A stretch of 64,000 nucleotides of DNA from Haloechinothrix halophila YIM 93223 (lineage in GTDB: Bacteria; Actinomycetota; Actinomycetes; Mycobacteriales; Pseudonocardiaceae), in contig NZ_KI632509.1 of NCBI RefSeq assembly GCF_000504245.1, positions 4,739,502 to 4,803,501 of the forward strand, written 5' to 3'. Shown here in pieces: positions 31,937 through 40,988 of this stretch (within the stretch, counting starts at the first letter, position 1; each line of letters begins with the position of its first letter). The notes beneath the pieces were generated by a model. That model was not told where the DNA came from and searched no databases. It saw nothing but the letters and a program-made list of their open reading frames with translations. Made by a program: the position numbers and the translations under genes.

Positions 31937-32914
31937 ATGGCAGCAACACCGGACATCCTCGCGCCGCCCGCCTTCGTCACCCGCACCGTCGGGCGGCTGG
32001 ACGACTCGCTCGAAGCGACGGTTCCCGCGAAGCAGCCTGGTCGCAACATCCTGGTCGCCACGTGGAACATCCGGGCGCTCTCCGACCTCACCAAGGCGTG
32101 GGAGACGCCGGAGGACACCTCTCCCCTGCGCAACTTCGCTGACCTGCACTACATTGCCGCGCACATCCGCCGGTTCGACGTCGTCGCGGTGCAAGAAATC
32201 CGGGGTAACCTGCGCGCGCTGCGATACCTGCTGAAGATCCTCGGCGACACGTGGGCTTTCCTCCTCACCGACGTCACCGGCGGGCACGCAGGCAACGGCG
32301 AACGGCTCAGCTTCCTGTACGACACTGAACGGGTCAAACCGTCCGGCCTCGCGTGTGAACTCGTGGTCACGCTCGGCGAAGGCCCAGCCAGGGTGAGTCG
32401 CGGGGTGCTCGACCGGCAGTTCGCCCGCACCCCGTACGCGGTCAGCTTCCGCTCAGCGGATCAGACGTTCACGCTGGTCACGCTGCACATCAACTACGGC
32501 GACAAACCGAGCGACCGCCTGCCGGAGCTGACCGCGCTCGCGCAGTGGCTAGCGAACTGGGCCGAGCGCGAGTTCGGCTGGCATCACAACCTGATAACAC
32601 TGGGTGACTTCAACATCGACCGCGCTGACGATCCGCTGTTCGACGCATTCACCTCGACGGGTCTCACTCCCGCGCCGCCGCTGGCGACGCTGCCGCGCAC
32701 AATCTTCGACAAGCCTGGCAAACACCACCATTACGACCAGATCGCATGGTTCACGCACGGCACCCATGGCAGGGCGGTGCTGAACCTGGAGTGCGCGGCA
32801 GGTGGTCAACTCGACTTCGTTGACAACTTGCTCGGCGAGCAGACATTGACGACGCTGTCCTGGCACATCTCCGACCACTATCCGCTCTGGGTGGAGTTCG
32901 ACGTCCCACGGTGA
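31937..32914 (+). CDS. Endonuclease/exonuclease/phosphatase (EEP) family protein
   Basis: The 325-residue protein has the EEP-domain landmarks: VATWNIRALSD (residues ~41-51), VVAVQEIRG with the metal-binding Glu, TLHINYG, ITLGDFNIDR near residue 220 and the terminal SDHYPLWVEF with the catalytic Asp-His. Such proteins are DNase I-like phosphodiesterases. No signal peptide is seen, so it should be cytoplasmic. It is monocistronic, and the substrate is unknown. Confidence 0.87.
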   Translation: MAATPDILAPPAFVTRTVGRLDDSLEATVPAKQPGRNILVATWNIRALSDLTKAWETPEDTSPLRNFADLHYIAAHIRRFDVVAVQEIRGNLRALRYLLKILGDTWAFLLTDVTGGHAGNGERLSFLYDTERVKPSGLACELVVTLGEGPARVSRGVLDRQFARTPYAVSFRSADQTFTLVTLHINYGDKPSDRLPELTALAQWLANWAEREFGWHHNLITLGDFNIDRADDPLFDAFTSTGLTPAPPLATLPRTIFDKPGKHHHYDQIAWFTHGTHGRAVLNLECAAGGQLDFVDNLLGEQTLTTLSWHISDHYPLWVEFDVPR

Positions 32915-33085
32915 TCGGCTTCCGACCGTGTGTGAGCCTGCACGACAGGCACAGCGTCGGGAGCGCAGGACCCGACGTCGCGCCGGCAACGCCCAGGTCA
33001 CGCCTCCGCCACGACCACCCCATTCCGGTTGACCAGGCCCATACCGAGAGGATCATGGACACTGACAGTCCACGATGGAGTGAAG

Positions 33086-34024
33086 ATGAACCGACGAGCA
33101 CGAGGGTGGCTGATCGCGGTCGCGATCGCACTTGCGCTTGCGCTGGTGGCGGGCATGATCTGGTACGTCATGCAGCTCTCAGAGCCGAGTCCTGACCAAG
33201 CGCGAGACGACACGCTGCCGACTGAGTCAGTGCTCGCCGTAAAGATCGACAACGTGGCGGCGGCGCGGCCGCAGACCGGCCTCAGCGCGGCCGAAGCCAT
33301 CTACGTCACGCCGGTCGAAGGCGGGCTCACCCGACTGCTCGGGATCTACACCGGCGAACTACCCGACGCGATCGGGCCGGTACGCAGTGCGCGGGCGTCG
33401 GACATCGAACTGCTCGCCCAGTACGGCCACCCCACGTTCGCCTATTCGGGCGCCGCACCCGAAGTGCTCACCGACCTGGCAGACGCCCCGCTCGTGCCCG
33501 CGTCACCGAGCAGGAGCGAGGGCTACTACCGGGAGACGGAACGCGAGTCTCCGCACAACCTCTACGTCGACCCTGCCGCGCTACCCTCCCCGGACGCCCC
33601 GCCGGAACAAACCGTGATCCAGCGCGGTGACGCACCGGCAGGTGGGGTCGTCGCGGCGAGCCACACCACGAACTACGGTAACGCGACGTTCGAGTTCTCC
33701 TGGTCAGCCCGCGAGGGCTGGCTGATCACCACGGACGGCACGCCGGTCAGCGACACCGAGAGCGAAGAGCTGAGTGCGGCCACCATCGTCGAGCAGCACG
33801 TCGACATCACCAGCGAGGGCCAGGCGGATGCCAGCGGCAACCGGTCGCCGACGTATCGCACCGTGGGCAACGGCGATGCGACGGTGCTGCGGAACGGCAG
33901 GCGGTTCGACGCGCAGTGGTCGCGACCATCCCCGGACGCGCCAACCCGCTTCACGACCACGGATGGCACGCCGTTGCCGATGGGGCAAGGCCAGGTATGG
34001 ATCCTGCTCGTCCCGAACTCGTGA
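33086..34024 (+). CDS. DUF3048 membrane-anchored protein
   Basis: The 312-residue protein has one N-terminal membrane helix (residues ~7-29) and a large outer domain with the DUF3048 pattern: VKIDNVAAARPQTGLSAAEA, RLLGIYTG, IGPVRSARASDIELLAQY and FEFSWSAREGWLI. The family (YerB-like) is secreted or anchored, and its biochemical role is not established. The start is ATG 33086 with GGAGTGAAG just upstream. It precedes the YceI gene by 41 bp. Confidence 0.83.
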   Translation: MNRRARGWLIAVAIALALALVAGMIWYVMQLSEPSPDQARDDTLPTESVLAVKIDNVAAARPQTGLSAAEAIYVTPVEGGLTRLLGIYTGELPDAIGPVRSARASDIELLAQYGHPTFAYSGAAPEVLTDLADAPLVPASPSRSEGYYRETERESPHNLYVDPAALPSPDAPPEQTVIQRGDAPAGGVVAASHTTNYGNATFEFSWSAREGWLITTDGTPVSDTESEELSAATIVEQHVDITSEGQADASGNRSPTYRTVGNGDATVLRNGRRFDAQWSRPSPDAPTRFTTTDGTPLPMGQGQVWILLVPNS

Positions 34025-34065
34025 CACAGCCGGTGGCCCGGCGTCCTGGTGCGTAGCCTGAGGCC

Positions 34066-34617
34066 ATGACGCCGCTCATCGGCCAATTCTCGCTCGGCCC
34101 GCCATCGGCACGGCTGTTCGTCAGGACCAGCCGCACCGGACTCGGCGCGCGAGCGGGACAGGATCTGACCATCGAGGTCACCCGCTGGGAAGCCCAGGTC
34201 AGCGTGCCGGAGCCGGATGTGACGACGTCATCGGTGAGCGTTGCGGCCGACACCGCTTCATTCGAGGTGCGAGAAGGCGCGGGCGGGGTGCTGCCGCTCT
34301 CGGACGCCGACCGCACGGAGATCGAGCGCACTATTCGCGACAAGATCCTCTTCCCGGACGTCTACCCCGCCATTACGTTCACGTCGACCGCGGTCCGTGG
34401 CAGCGGCGATGGGATCGAGATTGACGGCGACCTCACGATCATGGCCGTCACGCAGCCGCTCACCACCTATGTCCGGCTCGGTGATGACGGCTTCGTGCGC
34501 GGCAGGGCCGCGGTCACGCAGACGGAGTGGGGAATCAAACCGTACTCGGCGTTGTTCGGTGCGTTGCGGCTTGCCGACGAGGTGGCCGTGGAAATCGAGG
34601 GCGCACTCGGCGGCTGA
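34066..34617 (+). CDS. YceI-family protein
   Basis: The 183-residue protein matches YceI lipid-binding beta-barrels: FVRTSRTGLGARAGQDLTIE at the N-terminus, FPDVYPAITFTSTAV in the middle and a C-terminal AVTQTEWGIKPYSALFGALR. YceI proteins bind polyisoprenoid or fatty molecules. No signal peptide is visible, unlike the E. coli protein. ATG 34066 lacks a ribosome site. Confidence 0.85.
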   Translation: MTPLIGQFSLGPPSARLFVRTSRTGLGARAGQDLTIEVTRWEAQVSVPEPDVTTSSVSVAADTASFEVREGAGGVLPLSDADRTEIERTIRDKILFPDVYPAITFTSTAVRGSGDGIEIDGDLTIMAVTQPLTTYVRLGDDGFVRGRAAVTQTEWGIKPYSALFGALRLADEVAVEIEGALGG

Positions 34618-34791
34618 GCGCCGCGTGCCAAGCCGAGCGCGAGACGCTGCGACCCTCATGTCGCGGCGACCGCGTCTTACCGAACAGTTACGAACGCCCC
34701 CGTGCCGCGTGCCGACCCGCCGCGCGGAACTACGCTGGCGGCATACGCTGTCAGCGCCGTTGCCGCATGCCCACGCCAGGAGGTCGCCACC

Positions 34792-35397
34792 ATGAACGCC
34801 AGTGCCCGCACGATAGGGTCGGCGCTGCTCGCGTCGGCCGCATTGCTGCTGGTGAGCGCGTGCGGATCGAGCGGCGAAAGCGCCCCGTCATCGGTGAAGG
34901 ACCAGACGTCGGTGAGCGCACCGGCCGAGGACACCACGACCACGAAGCCCTCGGACAAGCAGGCCAAGGACAACAAGGCTGATGCGCCCACGCCGGAAGA
35001 GCTCCGGTTCAGCGCGCGGACGCTGGACGGCTCGACATTCAACGGGACGTCGCTGGCCGGTGAGCCCGCTGTGCTGTGGTTCTGGGCACCGTGGTGCCCG
35101 AACTGCCAGCGGGAGGCCCCCACGATCGCCGACGCGGAGGCCACGCACGGCGAGCAGGTCACGTTCGTCGGCGTCGCCGCGCGCGATGAGGTGTCCGCGA
35201 TGAAGGACTTCGCCACCAAATACGGCATCGACGGCTTCACCAACCTCAACGACGCGAACGCCGCCGTCTGGGCGCGGTTCGGCGTGACCTATCAGCCCGC
35301 GTTCGCCTTCATCGGCGCTGATGGCTCGGTCGACGTCGTCAAGGGCTCGCTGTCGGCTGAGGAGCTCGACGTCCGGCTGTCCGCGATGGCCGGCTGA
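34792..35397 (+). CDS. TlpA/DsbF-like thioredoxin-fold lipoprotein
   Basis: The 201-residue protein has a lipobox LLVSAC near residue 22 and an 45-residue charged linker. The thioredoxin fold follows, with the redox motif WAPWCPNCQ near residue 105 and a cis-Pro region TYQPAFAFIG. It would act outside the membrane as a disulfide oxidase or reductase, like mycobacterial DsbF/DsbE. ATG 34792 has AGGAGG upstream. The ccdA-like gene begins 21 bp downstream, so the two form an electron-transfer pair. Confidence 0.9.
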   Translation: MNASARTIGSALLASAALLLVSACGSSGESAPSSVKDQTSVSAPAEDTTTTKPSDKQAKDNKADAPTPEELRFSARTLDGSTFNGTSLAGEPAVLWFWAPWCPNCQREAPTIADAEATHGEQVTFVGVAARDEVSAMKDFATKYGIDGFTNLNDANAAVWARFGVTYQPAFAFIGADGSVDVVKGSLSAEELDVRLSAMAG

Positions 35398-35418
35398 CCC
35401 GCGATTGCCTGCTGACTG

Positions 35419-36276
35419 ATGGACACGACGACGCTGGGGTTCGCATTGAGCGCCGGACTCGTCGCCGCCGTCAACCCGTGCGGGTTCGCGATGCTGCCCG
35501 CGTACCTGGCGCTGGTCGTGCTCGGCGAGGGCACCGAACGCAGCCAAGCGACGGCGATGGCACGAGCGCTAGCGGCCACCGCAGCGATGACGCTCGGTTT
35601 CCTGCTCGTCTTCGGCGCGTTTGGCCTGGTGGTCGCGCCGCTGGCCAGTCAGGTGCAGCAGTACCTGCCCGCGGTCACCGTCGTGATCGGAGCCGCGCTG
35701 ATTGGGCTCGGCGGGTGGCTGGTCGGCGGCAGGGAGCTGACCGTGCTGCTGCCGAAGTTCGCCGGTGGCACACCGACCGCACAGCTCGGCTCGATGCTCG
35801 GCTACGGCATCGCGTACGCCACCGCGTCGTTGTCCTGCACCATCGGCCCGTTCCTCGCGGTCACCGGGACGACGTTCCAGAGCGGCTCCGTGCTGCTCGG
35901 TGTGTTGGCGTTCCTGGCCTACGGCGCTGGCATGGCGCTGGTCGTCGGTGTCCTTGCGATCGCGGTCGCGGTGGCTGGCGCGAGCGCGGTCACCCGGATG
36001 CGGCGACTACTGCCGTACGTGAACCGGATCAGCGGTGTGCTGCTGATCGTTGTCGGCGGCTACGTCGGCTACTACGGCGTCTATGAGCTGCGGTTGTTCC
36101 ACGGCAACGCCGACCCGAGCGACCCGGTGATCAACGCGGCGGGCGCGATCCAGCAGACGCTGGCCCGCTGGGTCGACGCGATCGGCCCGCTGCCGCTACT
36201 CGCCGCCCTCGCCGCGTTGGTCGGGCTCGCGGTCCTGCTCGGCTACGCGCGCTCCCGCCGCCGCGCGCGCACGTAG
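35419..36276 (+). CDS. CcdA/DsbD-family transmembrane electron carrier
   Basis: The 285-residue protein has six to seven membrane helices and the two conserved cysteines of CcdA, in AAVNPCGFAMLP near residue 21 and SLSCTIGPFLA near residue 139. CcdA moves electrons from cytoplasmic thioredoxin to extracytoplasmic thioredoxin-like proteins; its partner here is the TlpA-like lipoprotein immediately upstream. An eighth hydrophobic stretch precedes the Arg-rich C-terminus. Confidence 0.9.
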   Translation: MDTTTLGFALSAGLVAAVNPCGFAMLPAYLALVVLGEGTERSQATAMARALAATAAMTLGFLLVFGAFGLVVAPLASQVQQYLPAVTVVIGAALIGLGGWLVGGRELTVLLPKFAGGTPTAQLGSMLGYGIAYATASLSCTIGPFLAVTGTTFQSGSVLLGVLAFLAYGAGMALVVGVLAIAVAVAGASAVTRMRRLLPYVNRISGVLLIVVGGYVGYYGVYELRLFHGNADPSDPVINAAGAIQQTLARWVDAIGPLPLLAALAALVGLAVLLGYARSRRRART

Positions 36277-36345
36277 CCCACACCGGTCCACGAGGCTGGC
36301 CCGGCACGGCTCGGGACGCGCGGACACCGGCCGAGCGCCTCGCGC

Positions 36346-37233
36346 TCACGCGCTCCGCAGCGGCTCCACCCACTTCCGCAGCCGGGGCGGCACCCGCTTC
36401 TCCAGCCCGTACGGCTCCAGGTGCGCGCCGAAGACCTCATCGAACGCGCGCCGGACGCTGTCGACGTCCCACAGCTCGCGCTCCAGGATCGGTTCCTTGA
36501 GGTATGGCTGGCCGACGATGTGCAGTTGTGAGCCGTTGCAACGCACCAACTGCCCGGTAACGCCATCCGCACTGTCGCTGAGCAGGTAGACGACGAGCGG
36601 CGCCACCCGGTCTGGCGTGCGGTCCTGCTTGCAGGCGCGCATTGACCGCTCCGACTTGGCGATCATGCGGGTATAGGCCAGCGGGCACACCGCATTGACC
36701 CTGATCCCGACAGCCTCCATGTCCAGCGCCCAGGAATAGGTCAGCGAGGCGACCGCGCCCTTACTCGCGGCGTAGGTGGCGAGGTTGCGCTGCCCGAGCG
36801 AGGCTCCGGACGCGATGTTGACGATCGACCCGCCGCTGCGGTCGACCATCGCTCGTGCGGCTGCGCCGCCGACATACATGACGCCGAGCACGTTGACCTC
36901 GACCAGTTCGCGAATCCGCTCCGGGTCGTCCTGCCAGGACACGGCTTCGTAGTTGAGGCCAGCGTTGTTGACGAGGCCATCGATGGTGCCGAACTCCCCG
37001 ACACAGGTCGCGACGATCTCCTCCGCCTGTGCTGGGTCAGCGACCGAGTGTCCGCTGACGGCCGCCCTGCCCCCTCTGTCGATGATCACCTTCGCGGTGC
37101 GTTCCGCGCACGCGACGTCAATGTCGTTGACCACGACGTTGGCGCCGGCGTCAGCGGCGTGGGTCGCGAACGCCGCGCCCAGTCCACGGCCCGCTCCAGT
37201 GACGATTATGGCCTTGCCTTCGAGCGTGTTCAT
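36346..37233 (-). CDS. Short-chain dehydrogenase/reductase
   Basis: This 295-residue SDR has IVTGAGRGLGAAFA at residues ~11-24, LVNNAGLNYEAV near residue 87, IVNIASGAS and the catalytic YAASKGA near residue 154. The C-terminal extension of about 60 residues is longer than in classical SDRs and is like the actinobacterial 'SDR family NAD(P)-dependent oxidoreductase' group of lipid or steroid metabolism. The start is ATG 37233 with GGGGAG 8 nt upstream. Its substrate is unknown. Confidence 0.85.
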   Translation of the reverse strand: MNTLEGKAIIVTGAGRGLGAAFATHAADAGANVVVNDIDVACAERTAKVIIDRGGRAAVSGHSVADPAQAEEIVATCVGEFGTIDGLVNNAGLNYEAVSWQDDPERIRELVEVNVLGVMYVGGAAARAMVDRSGGSIVNIASGASLGQRNLATYAASKGAVASLTYSWALDMEAVGIRVNAVCPLAYTRMIAKSERSMRACKQDRTPDRVAPLVVYLLSDSADGVTGQLVRCNGSQLHIVGQPYLKEPILERELWDVDSVRRAFDEVFGAHLEPYGLEKRVPPRLRKWVEPLRSA

Positions 37234-37567
37234 GTCACCCACTCCCCGTAGCAGCCGCGATCAGCCACGCCTTGTGGCCGTGCGGCTCTACTCAGTGTGT
37301 GACTGGAAGCGCCCAGCGGGCATAGCTTGTCGATGAACGGTCCGGTCAATGCGTCGAATGAGTGACCGCTGATTAGTGGGGTGTAATCAGTGGACCGATC
37401 ACCCAGCCGAAGCCACTGACAGTATGTGTTGGCACTAGTACTATCTGGCACAAGGCTTACGAATCGGTTAAGCGGTGGCTACAGGCCGTCAGGCCGCGCC
37501 GGGGCACGACGTCACCGCTCCGAGGGGGCACTAACTCAGCAAGTCATCGAGGACGGGCAACGCAGCG
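37234..37567. promoter_or_regulatory. Intergenic region with an inverted repeat between SDR and MFS genes
   Basis: This 334-bp gap separates divergent genes. It contains CTGATTA (37369-37375) and its exact complement TAATCAG (37384-37390) around an 8-nt centre, a possible regulator site. An ACTAGTACTAT stretch near 37435 could be part of a promoter. Nothing else was recognised. Confidence 0.4.
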
Positions 37568-38899
37568 GTGCACAAGAATTCATCGGAGTCGCCGAGCGCA
37601 TCGACGTCGCAACGTGAGCCGGAGTCGCGAGGTGAGTCGGAGCCGACGGACTCGGATTCGCGAAGCCACTCGGATTCGACGAGCGAGCGGCACCGAGGCA
37701 TACCCCGGGTCGTTGACGTCGTCGCGAATCCCGAGTTCCGCGGGCTCTGGCTGGCCGAAGCGCTGTCCATCGCCGGTGACCAGCTCGCCAAGGTCGCGCT
37801 CGCGATCATGGTCTACGACCGTACCGAGTCCGCGCTCTGGGCCGCCCTCGTCTACGCGATGACCTTCCTGCCAGCGCTGGCGGGCGGCCTCGGGTTGTCG
37901 CAACTCGCCGACCGCGTACCGCGCCGCACTCTGCTGGTCGGCAGCGCACTGGTGCAAGCGGCGCTCGTCGCGCTGATGACGATCCCCGGCATGCCGCTCG
38001 TGCTGCTGTGTGCCCTGGTCTTCCTGGTCTCACTCGTGTCAGCGCCCGCGAACGCGGCGCAGAACGCGACCACTCGCGACGTCTTCGATGACGACGCGCT
38101 CTACCTGCGGAGCCAGGACCTGCGCGGCATCACGATGAACGTGATGATGCTGCTCGGCCTGGCAGGCGGCGGCGTGCTCGTCACCCTGATCGGCACACGG
38201 GCAGCGCTCGCCATCGACGCGGCGACCTTTGTGGTCGCGGCGTGGCTGGTGTATGCGGGTGTCACCTGGCGGCCGAGCGCAGCAGGAGACGAGCATGGCT
38301 GGTTCGACGGCGCCCGTCTCATGGCGTCTGACAAGAAACTCCGAGTGCTGCTCGGGCTCGCTCTGCTCGCCGGGCTCACGGTCGTGCCAGAAGGCCTCGC
38401 GGCACCGCTCGCCGATCAGCTCGGAGCACCCAACCACGCCGTCGGCTGGCTGCTCGCCGCCGATCCGCTCGGGTTCATCATCGGCGCCTTCGTGTTCTCG
38501 CACTACGTCCCGGCACACGTACGACTGCGGCTGATCGGCCCGCTCGCGGTAGCGTCTCCGGCCGTGCTCATCGCGTTCGTGGCACAGCCGACTATGCCGT
38601 TCGCCCTCGCATTGCTAGCGCTGTCAGGAACCACGGGGGCATACATCCTCACCGTGATCGCGACAGTCAACACCTCCGTGCCCAACGGGGTGCGAGGTTC
38701 CGTTATCGGCGTCAGCCACGCGAGCCTCCGCGTCGTGCAGGGACTGGGCGTCGCTCTGGGTGGCGCTGTGGCGGAATGGCTCGGATCCGCCTCGCACACC
38801 GTGACCATCGCGGGAGTACTCGGCGTCGTCATCGCCGTGCCGCTCGCGGCCACGTGGTGGCAGCTCAACAAAACACCTGGGCACAGGCCGACGCCATGA
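37568..38899 (+). CDS. MFS transporter (MFS_3 / EntS-like)
   Basis: The 443-residue protein has a Ser/Glu-rich hydrophilic N-terminus (residues 1-45) and then about 10-12 membrane helices. The MFS loop motif LADRVPRRTLLVGSA lies near residue 118, and LASPANAAQN-like SAPANAAQNATTRDVF is typical of the EntS/MFS_3 group that exports small molecules, including siderophores. The start is GTG 37568. The DGC gene follows after the repeat array. Substrate unknown. Confidence 0.85.
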   Translation: MHKNSSESPSASTSQREPESRGESEPTDSDSRSHSDSTSERHRGIPRVVDVVANPEFRGLWLAEALSIAGDQLAKVALAIMVYDRTESALWAALVYAMTFLPALAGGLGLSQLADRVPRRTLLVGSALVQAALVALMTIPGMPLVLLCALVFLVSLVSAPANAAQNATTRDVFDDDALYLRSQDLRGITMNVMMLLGLAGGGVLVTLIGTRAALAIDAATFVVAAWLVYAGVTWRPSAAGDEHGWFDGARLMASDKKLRVLLGLALLAGLTVVPEGLAAPLADQLGAPNHAVGWLLAADPLGFIIGAFVFSHYVPAHVRLRLIGPLAVASPAVLIAFVAQPTMPFALALLALSGTTGAYILTVIATVNTSVPNGVRGSVIGVSHASLRVVQGLGVALGGAVAEWLGSASHTVTIAGVLGVVIAVPLAATWWQLNKTPGHRPTP

Positions 38900-38930
38900 C
38901 GCCCATCGGCCACTTCTGTCAGATCGGGTT

Positions 38931-39165
38931 CACCATGCGCGGTCAGACATCTCGCACCTCCCGAATTGATCAATGCATCCCACAGCGGTCAACCAAGCCC
39001 ATCACCATGCGCGATCAGACATCTCGCACCTCCTCATCCGATGAGAACTGCTCGCCAATACGTACAGTCACCATGCGCGATCAGACATCTCGCACCTCCT
39101 CATCCGATGAGAACTGCTCGCCAATACGTACAGTCACCATGCGCGATCGGACATCTCGCACCTCC
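38931..39165. repeat. 66-bp direct repeat array with a conserved 31-bp core (four cores)
   Basis: Two identical 66-bp units occupy 39003-39068 and 39069-39134. The 31-bp core alone is repeated again at 38931 and 39135, each with one change. On the minus strand each core reads GGAGGTG, 4 nt, then ATG and the codons for MSDRAW followed by TGA. The full unit also has a small hairpin CTCATCGGATGAG in front of that ribosome site. It lies in the 450-bp gap between the MFS and GGDEF genes; no larger gene was found there. Confidence 0.9.
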
Positions 39166-39352
39166 CATTTCCTATTTCACGGTCAACACACCGCGTGGCT
39201 GGAACGATGAACATTTCTCAACTAGCACCAGCCAACATGAACATAATAGAATCGATGCGTTATACACTTATACCCTTCCGGCCCCAACAGTTGGTCGGGG
39301 CAGTAGGGCGAGATGGTATGAGCACGCCCCGACACCAGACAGAAGGCACTGC

Positions 39353-40777
39353 ATGACGGGGCGCGTGGCGCCGCAGGATGGCCGCGCGGCACTGCCGGGC
39401 CGGGAACACCGTGCCGGACGGGCAGAGCAGGGCGTGAAGAAAACGGCGAGTGCGGCCATCAAAGCAGCCCACCCCCGTAACTGGGAACTGTGGACACTCC
39501 GATCACGGGTAATCGTATTCCTCGCTATCTGGGAGCCGCTGACACTGCTGCTGGTGGTGTGGGGAATCGCTATCTCGAAACCCACGACCACCGTCGACTG
39601 GATACGTTTCGCCAGTCTGGCAGCCTGCGCTACGGCGCACATTCAACTGACCCGTAGGCAAGAGGAGCGGAGACGAAACCGTCTGACAACCGTCTTCATC
39701 GACCTCACCGGGATCTGGATCTTCCCTGCCGCATTGCTGTTGCCGATGAGCCTCACCCTACTGCTCATCGTTCTCGTCGGCGGGCAGCGATGGTTCAACT
39801 GGCGGCGGCCACCGCACCGTTTCCTGTTCACGTCCTTGACCACCGCCGCAGCAGCGGCAGCGGCACATTGGCTGTTTGGCGTACTCGACCCGACCGCGCT
39901 GAGCACCTTGCGAGATGACAACTCGGTAGCCGAGTTCGGATATCTCTTCGCGGCCGGGTTCGTATACGCGACTATCCAGGCACTAGCCGTCGCCGCGGTA
40001 CTGGCGTTGAGCAATTCCGTCCGGCCGACGCTGCGCGCGGTGTTTGGCACCAGGACCGACAACCTTCTCGACGCGGGAACCGTGGGCCTTGGCGCCATCA
40101 ACGCCGTCCTGTTGGTGTATCTCCCGCCCGCGATCGTCGTGCTCGTACTCGTGAGCGTGCTCGGGAACCGGCTGGCTGAGATCAGCCAACTCCAAGACGA
40201 CGCCCAGACCGACGCCAAGACCGGACTGCTGAACATGCGCGGCTGGTCGGAGTCCGCCGCGAGGGCATTCGAACGCACCAGGCGAGCGGGCGACCGCGTG
40301 GCTCTGCTGATGATCGATCTCGACTACTTCAAGTGGATCAACGACACCTACGGCCATCCAGCGGGCGACGAGGTCATCCTCGCGGTGGGCAGGCTATTGC
40401 AGAAGATCGTGCGACCGGTTGACATCGTCGGCAGGTTCGGTGGCGAAGAATTCGTCGTGCTGCTTCTCGACACCGAAGTCGCTGCCGCCGAACGCGCCGC
40501 CGAGCGGGTGCGGACCGCGATCGCCGACCTGCGGATCCGGACGACGGGACGGCGCGGCGCGCCCACGACCATCACGAACCGCACCACGTCGATCGGTGTC
40601 GCGGTCTATCCCGACCACGGGAACACTGTGGACGAACTGCTGCATGCCGCCGATTCGGCGGTGTATGAGGCGAAGGAGAACGGCAGGAATCAGGTGCGAT
40701 TCGCCGTTTCGGGCCACCAAGGGAACGTTGAGCACATCCGTGATCATCGGGACTCTCGGCCATCCACACAGCCCTGA
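39353..40777 (+). CDS. Membrane-bound diguanylate cyclase (GGDEF protein)
   Basis: The 474-residue protein has a basic N-terminus, about seven membrane helices (residues ~50-270, MASE-like sensor) and a C-terminal GGDEF domain (~290-460). DAKTGLLNMRGW, MIDLDYFKWINDTYGHPAGD and RFGGEEFVVLL give an intact active site (GGEEF). It should make c-di-GMP. ATG 39353 has AGAAGG 7 nt upstream. Oligoribonuclease at 12955 could act at the other end of this nucleotide's turnover. No EAL domain is attached. Confidence 0.9.
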   Translation: MTGRVAPQDGRAALPGREHRAGRAEQGVKKTASAAIKAAHPRNWELWTLRSRVIVFLAIWEPLTLLLVVWGIAISKPTTTVDWIRFASLAACATAHIQLTRRQEERRRNRLTTVFIDLTGIWIFPAALLLPMSLTLLLIVLVGGQRWFNWRRPPHRFLFTSLTTAAAAAAAHWLFGVLDPTALSTLRDDNSVAEFGYLFAAGFVYATIQALAVAAVLALSNSVRPTLRAVFGTRTDNLLDAGTVGLGAINAVLLVYLPPAIVVLVLVSVLGNRLAEISQLQDDAQTDAKTGLLNMRGWSESAARAFERTRRAGDRVALLMIDLDYFKWINDTYGHPAGDEVILAVGRLLQKIVRPVDIVGRFGGEEFVVLLLDTEVAAAERAAERVRTAIADLRIRTTGRRGAPTTITNRTTSIGVAVYPDHGNTVDELLHAADSAVYEAKENGRNQVRFAVSGHQGNVEHIRDHRDSRPSTQP

Positions 40778-40988
40778 CCAGCGACCCCGCGTCGACTAGC
40801 TCCGACACGCCGACGATCCGAGGGACACACAACACTGGTTTCACTCCAACGCCGTAACCTGTGCCCGACGGCCGGGGATAGATCGTGAATCTCCTACGCT
40901 TCAGGCAACCTGGCCGGGCGTGACGGGCGTCAACTCATGCGAGTCGCCAATCGCATCGCACGGGCAGGGAAGCGAAGGGAGCAGGCAG

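Noticed and set aside
38931-39165. CRISPR-like look of regularly spaced repeats
   Set aside because: The sequence between the full cores is identical, not unique as spacers are, there are only four cores, and no cas gene is near.
38776-39210. Plus-strand frame running through the repeat array (MRDQTSRTSS repeats)
   Set aside because: A 66-bp unit is a multiple of three, so all frames stay open. The frame starts inside the MFS gene, has odd composition and shows amino-acid changes at both variable bases.
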